Source of the DNA: Sanderia malayensis
Taxonomy: Eukaryota; Cnidaria; Scyphozoa; Semaeostomeae; Pelagiidae
Direction of reading: 5' to 3'
Length of the DNA stretch: 64,000 nucleotides
Assembly (NCBI GenBank): GCA_013076295.1
Contig: RQOL01000915.1
Location: 1,550,001-1,614,000, forward strand
Part shown: in pieces, positions 41,901 through 56,100 of the stretch
How positions within the stretch are numbered: the first letter of the stretch is position 1
How the letters are laid out: every line of letters begins with the position of its first letter
Made by a program: the position numbers and the translations under genes
The notes under the pieces: generated by a model
Databases searched by the model: none
Told to the model about the DNA's origin: nothing
The model's input: the letters and a program-made list of their open reading frames with translations, nothing else

Positions 41901-42470
41901 ACACATACATACATACATACATACATACATACATACATACATACATACATACATACATACATACATTCATACATACATACATACATACATACATACATAC
42001 ATACATAACTACATACATACATACATACGTACATACATACATAGCTACAAACATATATGAGCCGGGCGCTGTCGCTTCGCTCCCTCCCCGGAGCCCGTCA
42101 AGTAAAAATAGCTTAATAGCTTAATGACTACATACATACCTGCATACATACATATTATACATACTATACCTACCATACAAACATACTATACCTACTATAA
42201 AATCATACTATACCTACATACTATACCAACATACTATACCTACAATAAAAACATACTATACCTACTATATCTACTATACCTACTATAAAATCATACTATG
42301 CCTACATACTATACCTACCATAAAAACATACTATACCTACTATGCCTAATATAAAATCATACTGTACCTACATACTATACCAACATACTATACCTACTAT
42401 AAAAACATACTATGCCCACTATACCTACTATAAAAACATACTATACCTACTATACAATATAATTCTGGTG
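41898..42470. repeat. (ATAC)n microsatellite and derived ATACCTACTAT repeats
   Basis: An ~150-bp ATAC microsatellite followed by a degenerate terminus (CCGGGCGCTGTCGC...), then 20-30-bp repeats of the type AAACATACTATACCTACT. The degenerate terminus between two arrays resembles the actual CTAG end and may mark an older read-through terminus. Confidence 0.75.
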
Positions 42471-43008
42471 GTAAAACAATTTGAAAGGCCCCTTTGTGTG
42501 CAAAACAAAAACACGCGTCTTTGGGGGGAATAACGAAAAACGACCGAAAATTCGCATGGGTCGCCTACAACCGGGGGCGAAAAACGGAAATTGATCGACA
42601 ACCCACGTCGGTTGCGTGAAAAGAGCCAATCAAATTGCAGCAATAGGCGAAACGGGTCATGTGAAGAGCGAATACTTTGTTCGAAAATGGAGTTGGGACG
42701 CGAATTTGGAAGTTTCGCCAGCGTAAACTGTCTTTTTTTCGTGATAGCACAATCAGGAGAACAATTAATGGAATAACTCAAAAATTCTTTAAAATGGGCT
42801 TCCAAAAATAGATAACTTTTGCCTACTCTAAAAACGGAACCTTTCCGTGCAAGTGTCAACTATCTGCGATCCCATTCAAAAAAGCCTTATTGATCACCGA
42901 TTCGCCGTTTCTGCCCATTGTTTTGAGGCGTTTGACCTATTGTTTCGGGTCGAATCTATTGTTTTTGGCAAGGAAAATGCGTCATCCTGTGACATCGCAG
43001 AATATATA

Positions 43009-44086
43009 CACTTGGTGAGCAAAAGTATTGCACCACCGGATAAAAAATGGCGTCTAGAAGTGGCCCTAGGCCTGAGCAAGAAAATTTACATAACAATATA
43101 AAACTACCAAACGGGTTTGAATTGCGAATTTCTTTGGCATAAATATACTCCAAATTTCATAAATTTTCAAACGAAAACATAATTTAAACTATATCATATT
43201 GTTTTATAATAATATTAAAAGAAAACTGCGAAGAAGTCCTTTAAAAAATGTTCACAAAAATTTATCGAAGTTGAGTAATTAAAACGCGAATAATTATAAC
43301 TTCTTTTACTCAAAGCCACGCAAATTCTCTCTCATTTAAAAGAGAATGTTTTCAAGTTTTGAAAAATGTAAAAGTTTTTCATGTAACTGTCTTGACCTTT
43401 TAGATTTCAAGGTTTTAAGTCTTTGTTTTCAACTTGGGAAGCACATGTTTTGTTTCTCAGATTTCACAATGGGTTTTGAAAATTAAAATTTTCGTTCACT
43501 TTAGAAAATTTTAAGCTTTTAAAAATTATATCAAATTGTAGTATTTGAAACAAATTATAGGAATATTCATGTCAGATTTTTTTTGTGGCATTTAACCTTC
43601 TTTTTTTTACTCTGAAAAAAAAATTATGGAAAAATCGGATTTGTCAAATCACATTCCGAAAATGCTAAATAAAGACTTAAAACCTTGAAATCTAAAAGGT
43701 CAAGACAGTTACATGAAAAACTTTTACATTTTCAAAATTTGAAAGCATTCTCTTTTAAATGAGAGAGAATTTGTGTGGCTTTGAGTAAAAGAAATTATAA
43801 TTATTTGCATTTTAATTTACTCAACTTCGATAAATTTTTGTGAACATTTATTAAGGGACTTCTTCGCAGTTTTCTTTTAATATTATTATAAAACAATATG
43901 ATATAGTTTAAATTATGTTTTCGTTTGAAAATTTATGAAATTTGGAGTATATTTATGCTAAAGAAATTCGCAATTGCAACCCCTTTGGTAGTTTTATATT
44001 GTTATGTAAATTTTCTTGCTCAGGCCTAGGGCCACTTCTAGACGCCATTTTTTATCCGGTGGTGCAATACTTTTGCTCACCAAGTG
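43009..44086. mobile_element. Tc1/mariner-type foldback element
   Basis: Arms of ~420 bp (43009-43434 and 43660-44086) are near-perfect reverse complements around a ~225-bp centre. The end reads CACTTGGTGAGCAAAAGT, close to Tc1-type termini, and TA flanks both sides (43007-43008 and 44087-44088). It is located in the AT tail of Helitron copy 7. No transposase is encoded. Confidence 0.9.
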
Positions 44087-44095
44087 TATATTAGA

Positions 44096-44194
44096 TAGTG
44101 AGAATTGCACTAATGATAGTCTTCCAACTGCAGTTATGATTCAATTTCCAAGCTATTCAGGTCGAAGTATTAGTGGCAATGACCCAAAATGGTA
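44096..44194 (+). pseudogene. Helitron helicase, continuation after the insertion
   Basis: Frame NDSLPTAVMIQFPSYSGRSI continues the helicase sequence that stops at 40858, in the same phase. The match ends at about 44194, where the satellite begins. Confidence 0.7.
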
Positions 44195-44199
44195 GTGAC

Positions 44200-47100
44200 T
44201 CATAAGGATCTTGGGCTAACCAATATTGAACTAGGTTCAACCATATGGAGCTTGGTTCAACCATATTGAGCTAGGTTCAATCATATACAACAAAGTGCAA
44301 TCATATTGAATTAAGTTCCGCCGTTTTGAGCTGGGTTCCACCATACTGAACTAAGTTCAACCATAAAGAACTGGGTTAAACAATAGTGAACTGAATTCAA
44401 CCATAATGAACAAGCTCAATCATGTTGAATTAGGTTCAACCATATCGAACTAGGTTCAACCATATGCAGCTGGGTTAAACATTATTGAACTAGGTTCAAC
44501 CAAATGGAGCTGGTTTCAACCATACTGAACTGAGTTCAACCATAAGGAACTGGGTTCAACAATATTGAACTAAGGTCAACGATAATGAACAAGTTCCATC
44601 ACATGGAGTTTGGTTCAACCATATTGAACTAGGATCAACATATGGAGCTGGGTTCAACCATATTGAACTACATTCAATGAAATTGATAAAGGTTCAACCA
44701 TATCGAACTAGATTCATCCATATTGAACTCAGTTGAACCATAAGGAACTAGGTTCAACCATATGGAGCTGGTTTCACCATACAGAACTGGATACAGCCAT
44801 AGGGAACTGGCTTAAACAATATTGAACTAAGTTCAACCATATTGAACCAGCTCAGTCATTGAATTACGTTCAACCATATCGAACTAGGTTCCACAATATG
44901 CAGCTGGGTTTAACCATATTGAACTAAGTTAAAACATAAGGAGCTGTTTTCAACAATCTTGGACTAGGTTCAACCAAATGGAGCTGGTTTCAACCATATT
45001 GAATTAAGTTCTACCATAAGGAACTGGTTTCAATAATACTGAACTAGGTTCAATACATGGAGCTGGGTTCAACCATATCGAACTAGCTTCAACCACATTG
45101 AACTGGGTTCAACCATATTCAACTAAGTTCAACCATAAGGAACTAAGTTTAAAAATATTGAACTAGGTTCAACCATATGGAGCTGGGTTCAACCATATTG
45201 AACAAAGTTCAACCATAAGGAACTAGGTTCAACCATATGGAGCTGGGTTTCACCATACAGAACTGGATACAACCATAGGGAACTGGCTTAAACAATATTG
45301 AACTAAGTTCAACCATATTAAACAAGCTCAGTCATTGAATTACGTTCAACCATATCAAACTAGGTTCAACCATATGGAGCTGGGTTCAACCATATTGAAA
45401 AAAGTTGTACCATAAGGATCTGGGCTCAACAAAATGGAACTGGGTTCAAAGTATGGACTTGGGTTCAACCATATTGAACTAGGTTCATCCATATGGAGCT
45501 GGGTTCAACCAAAATGAACTAAGTGCCACCATAAGGAACTGGGTTCAACAATATTAAACCAAGTTCAACCATATTAAACAAGTTCAATCACATTGAGTAT
45601 GGTTTAACCATATCGAACTAGATTCAATATATGGAGCTGGGCTCAACCATCTTGAACTAGGTTCAACCACAAGGAACAGGTTCAACAATATTGAACTAGG
45701 TTCAGACATATGGAGCTGGGTTCAAGCATATTGAACAAGATTCAACCATATGGAGCTGGGCTCAACCATATTGAACTAAGTTCAACCATAAGGAACGGGG
45801 TTCAAAAATATTGAACTAAGTTTAACCATATTGAACTAGATTCAATGAAATTGCTAAAGGTTCAACCATATCGAACTAGATTCATCCATATTGAACTAGG
45901 TTCAACCATATGGAGCTCGGTTCAACAACATTGAACTATGTTCAACCATAAGGAACAGGCTTCAACAATATTGAACTAGGTTCAACAATATGAAGCTGGG
46001 TTCAATCATATTGAACTAGATTCAACCATATGGAGCTGGGTTCAACAACATTGAACTAAGTTCAACCATATTGAACTAAGATCAATGAAATTGATATTAA
46101 ACTAGGTTCAACCATAACGAAATGGCTTCAACAATTTTGAACTATGTTCAACCACATTGAACTGGGTTCAAACATATTGAACTAAGTTCAACATATGGAG
46201 CTGGGTTCAACCACATTGACTAAGTTAAACCATAAGGAGCTGGGCTCAGCAATATTGAACTAGGTTCAACAATATGGAGCTGGGTTCAACCATATTGAAA
46301 AAAGCTGAACCATAAGGATCTGGGCTCAACAATATCGAACTAGGTTCAACCATATGGAGCCTGGTTCAACCATATGGAGCTAGATTCAACCATACACAAC
46401 AAAGTGTAATCATATTGAATTAAGTTCAGCCATTTTGAGCTGGGTTCCACCATACTGAACTAAGCTCAACGATAAGGAACTGGGTTAAACAATATTGAAC
46501 TTAGTACAACCATAATGAACAAGCTCAATCATATTGAATTAGGTTCAACCATATCGAACTAGGTTCCACCATATGCAGCTGGGTTCAACCTTATTGAACT
46601 AGGTTCAACCAAATGGAGTTCGGTTCAACCATACTGAAATAAGTTCAACCATAAGGAACTGGGTTAAACAATATTAAACTGAGTACAACCATAATGTATA
46701 AGCTCAATCATATTGAATTAGGTTCAACCATATCAAACTAGGTTCCACCATATGCAGCTGGGTTCAACATTATTTAACTATGTTCAACCATAAGGAACTG
46801 GGCTCAGCAATATTGAACTAGGTTCAACAATATGGAGCTGGGTTCAACCATATTGACAAAAGCTAAATCAAAGGAACTGGGCTCAACAATATTGAACTAG
46901 GTTCAACCATATGGAGCCTGGTTCAACCATATGGAACTAGATTCAACCATACACAACAAAGTGTAATCATATTGAATTAAGTTCAGCCATTTTGAGCTGG
47001 GTTCCACCATACTGAACTAAGTTCAACGATAAGGAACTGGGTTAAACAATATTGAACTTAGTACAACCATAATGAACAAGCTCAATCATATTGAATTAGG

Positions 47101-50100
47101 TTCAACCATATCGAACTAGGTTCCACCATATGCAGCTGGGTTCAACATAATTGAACTAGGTTCAACCAAATGGAGTTGGGTTCAACCATACTGAACTAAG
47201 TTCAACCATATAGAACTGGGTTAAACAATATTGAACTGAGTACAACCATAATGTATAAGCTCAATCATACTGAATTAGGTTCAACCATATCAAACTAGGT
47301 TCCACCATATGCAGCTGGGTTCAACATTATTGAACTAGGTTCAACCAAATGGAGCTTGGTTCAACCATACTGAACTAAGTTCAACCATAAGGAACTGGGT
47401 TCAACAATACTGAACTATGTTCAACCATAAGGAACAGGCTTCAACAAAATTGAACTAGGTTGAACCATATGGAGCTGGGTTCAACCAAAATGAACTAAGT
47501 GCCACCATAAGGAACTGGGTTCAACAATATTAAACCAAGTTCAACCATATTAAACGAGTTCAATCACATTGAGTGTGGTTCAACCGTATCGAACTAGATT
47601 CAATATATGGAGCTGGGCTCAACCATATTGAACTAGGTTCAACCACAAGGAACAGGTTCAACAATATTGAACTAGGCTCAGACATATGGAGCTGGGTTCA
47701 AGCATATTGAACTAGATTCAACCATATGGAGCTGGGTTAAACTATATTAAACTAATTTCAACCATAAGGAACTAGGTTCAACAATGTTGAACTAGGTTCA
47801 ACCATATCGAGCTGGGTTCAACCATATGGAGCTAGATTCAACCATACACAACAAAGTGTAATCATATTGAATTAAGTTCAGCCATTTTGAGCTGGATTCC
47901 ACCATACTGAACTAAGTTCAACAATTAGGAACTGGGTTAAACAATATTGAACTTAGTACAACCATAATGAACAAGCTCAATCATATTGAATTAGGTTCAA
48001 CCATATCGAACTAGGTTCCACCATACGCAGCTGGATTCAACATTGTTGAACTAGGTTCAACCAAATGGAGTTGGGTTCAGCCATACTGAACTAAGTTCAA
48101 CCATAAGGAACTGGGTTAAACAATATTGAACTAGGTTGAACCATATGGAGCTGGGTTCAACCAAAATGAACTAAGTGCCACCATAAGGAACTGGGTTCAA
48201 CAATATTAAACCAAGTTCAACCATATTAAACGAGTTCAATCACATTGAGTGTGGTTCAACCGTATCGAACTAGATTCAATATATGGAGCTGGGCTCAACC
48301 ATATTGAACTAGGTTCAACCACAAGGAACAGGTTCAACAATATTGAACTAGGCTCAGACATATGGAGCTGGGTTCAAGCATATTGAACTAGATTCAACCA
48401 TATGGAGCTGGGTTAAACTATATTAAACTAATTTCAACCATAAGGAACTAGGTTCAACCATATCGCGCTGGGTTCAACCATATGGAGCTAGATTCAACCA
48501 TACACAACAAAGTGTAATCATATTGAATTAAGTTCAGCCATTTTGAGCTGGATTCCACCATACTGAACTAAGTTCAACAATTAGGAACTGGGTTAAACAA
48601 TATTGAACTTAGTACAACCATAATGAACAAGCTCAATCATATTGAATTAGGTTCAACCATATCGAACTAGGTTCCACCATACGCAGCTGGATTCAACATT
48701 GTTGAACTAGGTTCAACCAAATGGAGTTGGGTTCAACCATACTGAACTAAGTTCAACCATAAGGAACTGGGTTAAACAATATTGAACTGAGTACAACCAT
48801 AATGTATAAGCTCAATCATACTGAATTAGGTTCAACCATATCAAACTAGGTTCCACCATATGCAGCTGGGTTCAACATTATTGAACTAGGTTCAACCAAA
48901 TGGAGCTTGGTTCAACCATACTGAACTAAGTTCAACCATAAGGAACTGGGTTCAACAATACTGAACTATGTTCAACCATTAAGAACAGGCTTCAACAATA
49001 TTGAACTAGGTTCAACAATATGGAGCTGGGTTCAACCATATTGAGCTAGATTCAACCATATACAACAAAGTCCAATCATATTGAATTAAGTTCAGCTGCA
49101 TATTGAGCTAGGTTCAGAGTATGGACTTGGGTTCAACCATATCGAACTAGATTCAATATATGGAGCTGGGCTCAACCATATTGAACTAGGTTCAACCACA
49201 AGGAACAGGTTCAACAATATTGAACTAGGCTCAGACATATGGAGCTGGGTTCAAGCATATTGAACTAGATTCAACCATATGGAGCTGGGTTAAACTATAT
49301 TAAACTAATTTCAACCATAAGGAACTAGGTTCAACAATGTTGAACTAGGTTCAACCATATCGAGCTGGGTTCAACCATATGGAGCTAGATTCAACCATAC
49401 ACAACAAAGTGTAATCATATTGAATTAAGTTCAGCCATTTTGAGCTGGATTCCACCATACTGAACTAAGTTCAACAATTAGGAACTGGGTTAAACAATAT
49501 TGAACTTAGTACAACCATAATGAACAAGCTCAATCATATTGAATTAGGTTCAACCATATCGAACTAGGTTCCACCATACGCAGCTGGATTCAACATTGTT
49601 GAACTAGGTTCAACCAAATGGAGTTGGGTTCAACCATACTGAACTAAGTTCAACCATAAGGAACTGGGTTAAACAATATTGAACTGAGTACAACCATAAT
49701 GTATAAGCTCAATCATACTGAATTAGGTTCAACCATATCAAACTAGGTTCCACCATATGCAGCTGGGTTCAACATTATTGAACTAGGTTCAACCAAATGG
49801 AGCTTGGTTCAACCATACTGAACTAAGTTCAACCATAAGGAACTGGGTTCAACAATACTGAACTATGTTCAACCATTAAGAACAGGCTTCAACAATATTG
49901 AACTAGGTTCAACAATATGGAGCTGGGTTCAACCATGTTGAACTAGATTCAATGACATTGATAAAAGCTCAACCATATCGAACTAGATTCATCCATATTG
50001 AACTCGGTTGAACCATATGGAGCTAGGTTCAACCAGATTGACTAAGTTGCACCATAAAGAGATGGGATCAACAATATTGAACTAGGTTCAACCATATGGA

Positions 50101-53100
50101 GCTGGGTTCAACCATATTGAAAAAAATTGAACAATAAGGATCTGGGCTCAACAAAATGGAACTAGGTTCAACCATATGGAGCTGGGTTCAATCATATTGA
50201 GCTAGATTCAACCATATACAACAAAGGCCAATCATATTGAATTATGTTCGGCCGCATATTGAACTAGGTTCAAAGTATGGACTTGGCTTCAACCATATTG
50301 AACTAGGTTCAACCATATGGGGCTGGGTTCAACATTATTAAACTAATTTCAACCATAAGGAACTAGGTTCAGCAATGTTGAACTAAGTTCAACCATTTGG
50401 AGCTGGGTTCAACCATATTGAACTAAGTTCAACCATAAGGAACGGGGTTCAAAAATATTGAACTAAGTTTAACCATATTGAACTATATTCAATGAAAGTG
50501 CTAAAGGTTCAACCATATCGAACTAGATTCATCCATATTGAACTAGGTTCAACCATATGGAGCTCGGTTCAACAACATTGAACTATGTTCAACCATAAGG
50601 AACAGGCTTCAACAATATTGAACTAGGTTCAACAATATGAAGCTGGGTTCAATCATATTGAACTAGATTCAACCATATGGAGCTGGGTTCAACAACATTG
50701 AACTAAGTTCAACCATATTGAACTAAGATCAATGAAATCGATATTAAACTAGGTTCAACCATAACGAAATGGCTTCAACAATTTTGAACTAGGTTCAACC
50801 ACATTGAACTGGGTTCAAACATATTGAACTAAGTTCAACATATGGAGCTGGGTTCAACCACATTGACTAAGTTAAACCATAAGGAGCTGGGCTCAGCAAT
50901 ATTGAACTAGGTTCAACAATATGGAGCTGGGTTCAACCATATTGAAAAAAGCTGAACCATAAGGATCTGGGCTCAACAATATCGAACTAGGTTCAACCAT
51001 ATGGAGCCTGGTTCAACCATATGGAGCTAGATTCAACCATACACAACAAAGTGTAATCATATTGAATTAAGTTCAGCCATTTTGAGCTGGGTTCCACCAT
51101 ACTGAACTAAGCTCAACGATAAGGAACTGGGTTAAACAATATTGAACTTAGTACAACCATAATGAACAAGCTCAATCATATTGAATTAGGTTCAACCATA
51201 TCGAACTAGGTTCCACCATATGCAGCTGGGTTCAACATTATTGAACTAGGTTCAACCAAATGGAGCTTGGTTCAACCATACTGAACTAAGTTCAACCATA
51301 AGGAACTGGGTTCAACAATACTGAACTATGTTCAACCATAAGGAACAGGCTTCAACAAAATTGAACTAGGTTGAACCATATGGAGCTGGGTTCAACCAAA
51401 ATGAACTAAGTGCCACCATAAGGAACTGGGTTCAACAATATTAAACCAAGTTCAACCATATTAAACGAGTTCAATCACATTGAGTGTGGTTCAACCGTAT
51501 CGAACTAGATTCAATATATGGAGCTGGGCTCAACCATATTGAACTAGGTTCAACCACAAGGAACAGGTTCAACAATATTGAACTAGGCTCAGACATATGG
51601 AGCTGGGTTCAAGCATATTGAACTAGATTCAACCATATGGAGCTGGGTTAAACTATATTAAACTAATTTCAACCATAAGGAACTAGGTTCAACCATATCG
51701 CGCTGGGTTCAACCATATGCAGCTAGATTCAACCATACACAACAAAGTGTAATCATATTGAATTAAGTTCAGCCATTTTGAGCTGGATTCCACCATACTG
51801 AACTAAGTTCAACAATTAGGAACTGGGTTAAACAATATTGAACTTAGTACAACCATAATGAACAAGCTCAATCATATTGAATTAGGTTCAACCATATCGA
51901 ACTAGGTTCCACCATACGCAGCTGGATTCAACATTGTTGAACTAGGTTTAACCAAATGGAGTTGGGTTCAACCATACTGAACTAAGTTCAACCATAAGGA
52001 ACTGGGTTAAACAATATTGAACTGAGTACAACCATAATGTATGAGCTCAATCATACTGAATTAGGTTCAACCATATCAAACTAGGTTCCACCATATGCAG
52101 CTGGGTTCAACATTATTGAACTAGGTTCAACCAAATGGAGCTTGGTTCAACCATACTGAACTAAGTTCAACCATAAGGAACTGGGTTCAACAATACTGAA
52201 CTATGTTCAACCATTAGGAACAGGCTTCAACAATATTGAACTAGGTTCAACAATATGGAGCTGGGTTCAACCATGTTGAACTAGATTCAATGACATTGAT
52301 AAAAGCTCAACCATATCGAACTAGATTCATCCATATTGAACTCGGTTGAACCATATGGAGCTAGGTTCAACCAGACTGACTAAGTTGCACCATAAAGAGA
52401 TGGGATCAACAATATTGAACTAGGTTCAACCATATGGAGCTGGGTTCAACCATATTGAAAAAAATTGAACAATAAGGATCTGGGCTCAACAAAATGGAAC
52501 TAGGTTCAACCATATGGAGCTGGGTTCAATCATATTGAGCTAGATTCAACCATATACAACAAAGCCAATCATATTGAATTATGTTCAGCCGCATATTGAG
52601 CTAGGTTCAAAGTATGGACTTGGCTTCAACCATATTGAACTAGGTTCAACCATATGGGGCTGGGTTCAACATTATTAAACTAATTTCAACCATAAGGAAC
52701 TAGGTTCAGCAATGTTGAACTAAGTTCAACCATTTGGAGCTGGGTTCAACCATATTGAACTAAGTTCAACCATAAGGAACGGGGTTCAAAAATATTGAAC
52801 TAAGTTTAACCATATTGAACTAGATTCAATGAAATTGCTAAAGGTTCAACCATATCGAACTAGATTCATCCATATTGAACTAGGTTCAACCATATGGAGC
52901 TCGGTTCAACAACATTGAACTATGTTCAACCATAAGGAACAGGCTTCAACAATATTGAACTAGGTTCAACAATATGAAGCTGGGTTCAATCATATTGAAC
53001 TAGATTCAACCATATGGAGCTGGGTTCAACAACATTGAACTAAGTTCAACCATATTGAACTAAGATCAATGAAATCGATATTAAACTAGGTTCAACCATA

Positions 53101-56100
53101 ACGAAATGGCTTCAACAATTTTGAACTAGGTTCAACCACATTGAACTGGGTTCAAACATATTGAACTAAGTTCAACATATGGAGCTGGGTTCAACCACAT
53201 TGACTAAGTTAAACCATAAGGAGCTGGGCTCAGCAATATTGAACTAGGTTCAACAATATGGAGCTGGGTTCAACCATATTGAAAAAAGCTGAACCATAAG
53301 GATCTGGGCTCAACAATATCGAACTAGGTTCAACCATATGGAGCCTGGTTCAACCATATGGAGCTAGATTCAACCATACACAACAAAGTGTAATCATATT
53401 GAATTAAGTTCAGCCATTTTGAGCTGGGTTCCACCATACTGAACTAAGCTCAACGATAAGGAACTGGGTTAAACAATATTGAACTTAGTACAACCATAAT
53501 GAACAAGCTCAATCATATTGAATTAGGTTCAACCATATCGAACTAGGTTCCACCATATGCAGCTGGGTTCAACATTATTGAACTAGGTTCAACCAAATGG
53601 AGTTCGGTTCAACCATACTGAAATAAGTTCAACCATAAGGAACTGGGTTAAACAATATTGAACTGAGTACAACCATAATGTATAAGCTCAATCATATTGA
53701 ACTAGGTTCAACCATATCAAACTAGGTTCCACCATATGCAGCTGGGTTCAACATTGTTTAACTATGTTCAACCATAAGGAACTGGGCTCAGCAATATTGA
53801 ACTAGGTTCAACAATATGGAGCTGGGTTCAACATATTGACAAAAACTGAACCATAAGGATCTGGGCTCAACAATATTGAACTAGGTTCAACCATATGGAG
53901 CCTGGTTCAACCATATGGAACTAGATTCAACCATACACAACAAAGTGTAATCATATTAAATTAAGTGCAGCCATTTTGAGCTGGGTTCCACCATACTGAA
54001 CTAAGTTCAACGATAAGGAACTGGGTTAAACAATATTGAACTTAGTACAACCATAATGAACAAGCTCAATCATATTGAATTAGGTTCAACCCATATCGAA
54101 CTAGGTTCCACCATATGCAGCTGGGTTCAACATAATTGAACTAGGTTCAACCAAATGGAGTTGGGTTCAACCATACGAACTAAGTTCAACCATATAGAAC
54201 TGGGTTAAACAATATTGAACTGAGTACAACCATAATGTATAAGCTCAATCATATTGAATTAGGTTCAACCATATCAAACTAGGTTCCACCATATGCAGCT
54301 GGGTTCAACATTATTGAACTAGGTTCAACCAAATGGAGCTGGGCTCAACCATACTGAACTAAGTTCAACCATAAGGAACTGGTTCAACAATACTGAACTA
54401 TGTTCAACCATAAGGAACAGGCTTCAACAATATTGAACTAGGTTCAACAATATGGAGCTGGGTTCAACCATATCGAACTAGGTTCAACCACATTGAACTG
54501 GGTTCAACCATATTGAATTAAGTTCAACCATAAGGAACTGAGTTTAAAAATATTGAACTAGGTTCAACCATATGGAGCTGGATCCAACCATATTGAACAG
54601 AGTTCAACCATAAGGAACTAGGTTCAACCATATGGAGCTGGGTTTCATCATACAGAATTGGATACAACCATAGGGAAATGGCTTAAACAATATTGAACTA
54701 AGTTCAACCATATTGAACAAGCTCAGTCATTGAATTACGTTCAACCATATTGAACTAGGTTCAACCATAAGGAACTGGGTTCAACAATACTGAACTATGT
54801 TCAACCATAAGGAACAAGCTTCAACAATATTGAACTAGGTTCAACATTATGGAGCTGGGTTCAACCATATTGAACTAGATTCAATGAAATTGATAAAAGC
54901 TCAACCATATCGAACTAGATTCATCCATATTGAACTCGGTTGAACCATATGGAGCTATGTTCAACCAGATTGACTAAGTTGCACCATAAAGAGATGGGAT
55001 CAACAATATTGAACTAGGTTCAACCATATCGAGCTGGGTTCAACCATATTGAAAAAAATTGAACAATAAGGATCTGGGCTCAACAAAATGGAACTAGGTT
55101 CAACCATATTGGAGCTGGGTTCAACCATATTGAGCTAGATTCAACCATATACAACAAAGTCCAATCATATTGAATTAAGTTCAGCTGCATATTGAGCTAG
55201 GTTCAGAGTATGGACTTGGGTTCAACCATATCGAACTAGATTCAATATATGGAGCTGGGCTCAACCATATTGAACTAGGTTCAACCACAAGGAACAGGTT
55301 CAACAATATGAACTAGGCTCAGACATATGGAGCTGGGTTCAAGCATATTGAACTAGATTCAACCATATGGAGCTGGGTTAAACTATATTAAACTAATTTC
55401 AACCATAAGGAACTAGGTTCAACAATGTTGAACTAGTTCAACCATATCAAGCTGGTTCAACCATATGGAGCTAGATTCAACCATACACAACAAAGTGTAA
55501 TCATATTGAATTAAGTTCAGCCATTTTGAGCTGGATTCCACCATACTGAACTAAGTTCAACAATTAGGAACTGGGTTAAACAATATTGAACTTAGTACAA
55601 CCATAATGAACAAGCTCAATCATATTGAATTAGGTTCAACCATATCGAACTAGGTTCCACCATACGCAGCTGGATTCAACATTGTTGAACTAGGTTCAAC
55701 CAAATGGAGTTGGGTTCAACCATACTGAACTAAGTTCAACCATAAGGAACTGGGTTAAACAATATTGAACTGAGTACAACCATAATGTATAAGCTCAATC
55801 ATACTGAATTAGGTTCAACCATATCAAACTAGGTTCCACCATATGCAGCTGGGTTCAACATTATTGAACTAGGTTCAACCAAATGGAGCTTGGTTCAACC
55901 ATTACTGAACTAAGTTCAACCATAAGAACTGGGTACAACAATACTGAACTATGTTCAACCATAAGGAACAGCTTCAACAAAATTGAACTAGGTTGAACCA
56001 TATGGAGCTGGGTTCAACCAAAATGAACTAAATGCCACCATAAGGAACTGGGTTCAACAATATTAAACCAAGTTCAACCATATTAAACGAGTTCAATCAC

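Larger units (their letters stand above)
40859..44095 (-). mobile_element. Non-autonomous Helitron, copy 7, containing a Tc1 foldback element
   Basis: The minus-strand TCTAATATA start is at 44095 with flanking A, and the CTAG end is at 40859 with flanking T. The array at 40865-41900 consists of 84-88-bp GC-rich units and variants, then (ATAC)n (41898-42045) and ATACCTACTAT-type repeats to 42470, then the shared 5' half. Removing the whole segment restores the reading frame of the surrounding helicase gene without gain or loss of bases. Confidence 0.9.
35150..44194 (+). mobile_element. Autonomous-type Helitron, decayed and nested
   Basis: In order: USP-like peptidase region (35150-36080), linker (36080-36750), the N-terminal conserved domain (36753-37340), start of the Rep region (39420-39720), helicase (39924-40858) and helicase continuation (44096-44194). 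Interruptions: LINE fragments at 37343-38610, a non-autonomous Helitron at 38642-39373, and another at 40859-44095 that itself contains a Tc1/mariner foldback element. The HUH nuclease part of Rep is missing, apparently deleted between ~39720 and 39780. No intact Helitron terminus is visible; on the right the satellite starts directly. Confidence 0.75.

Noticed and set aside
41754..42124. Open frames over the (ATAC)n array on both strands
   Set aside because: Translations are simple HTYI or CMYV repeats, a consequence of the microsatellite.
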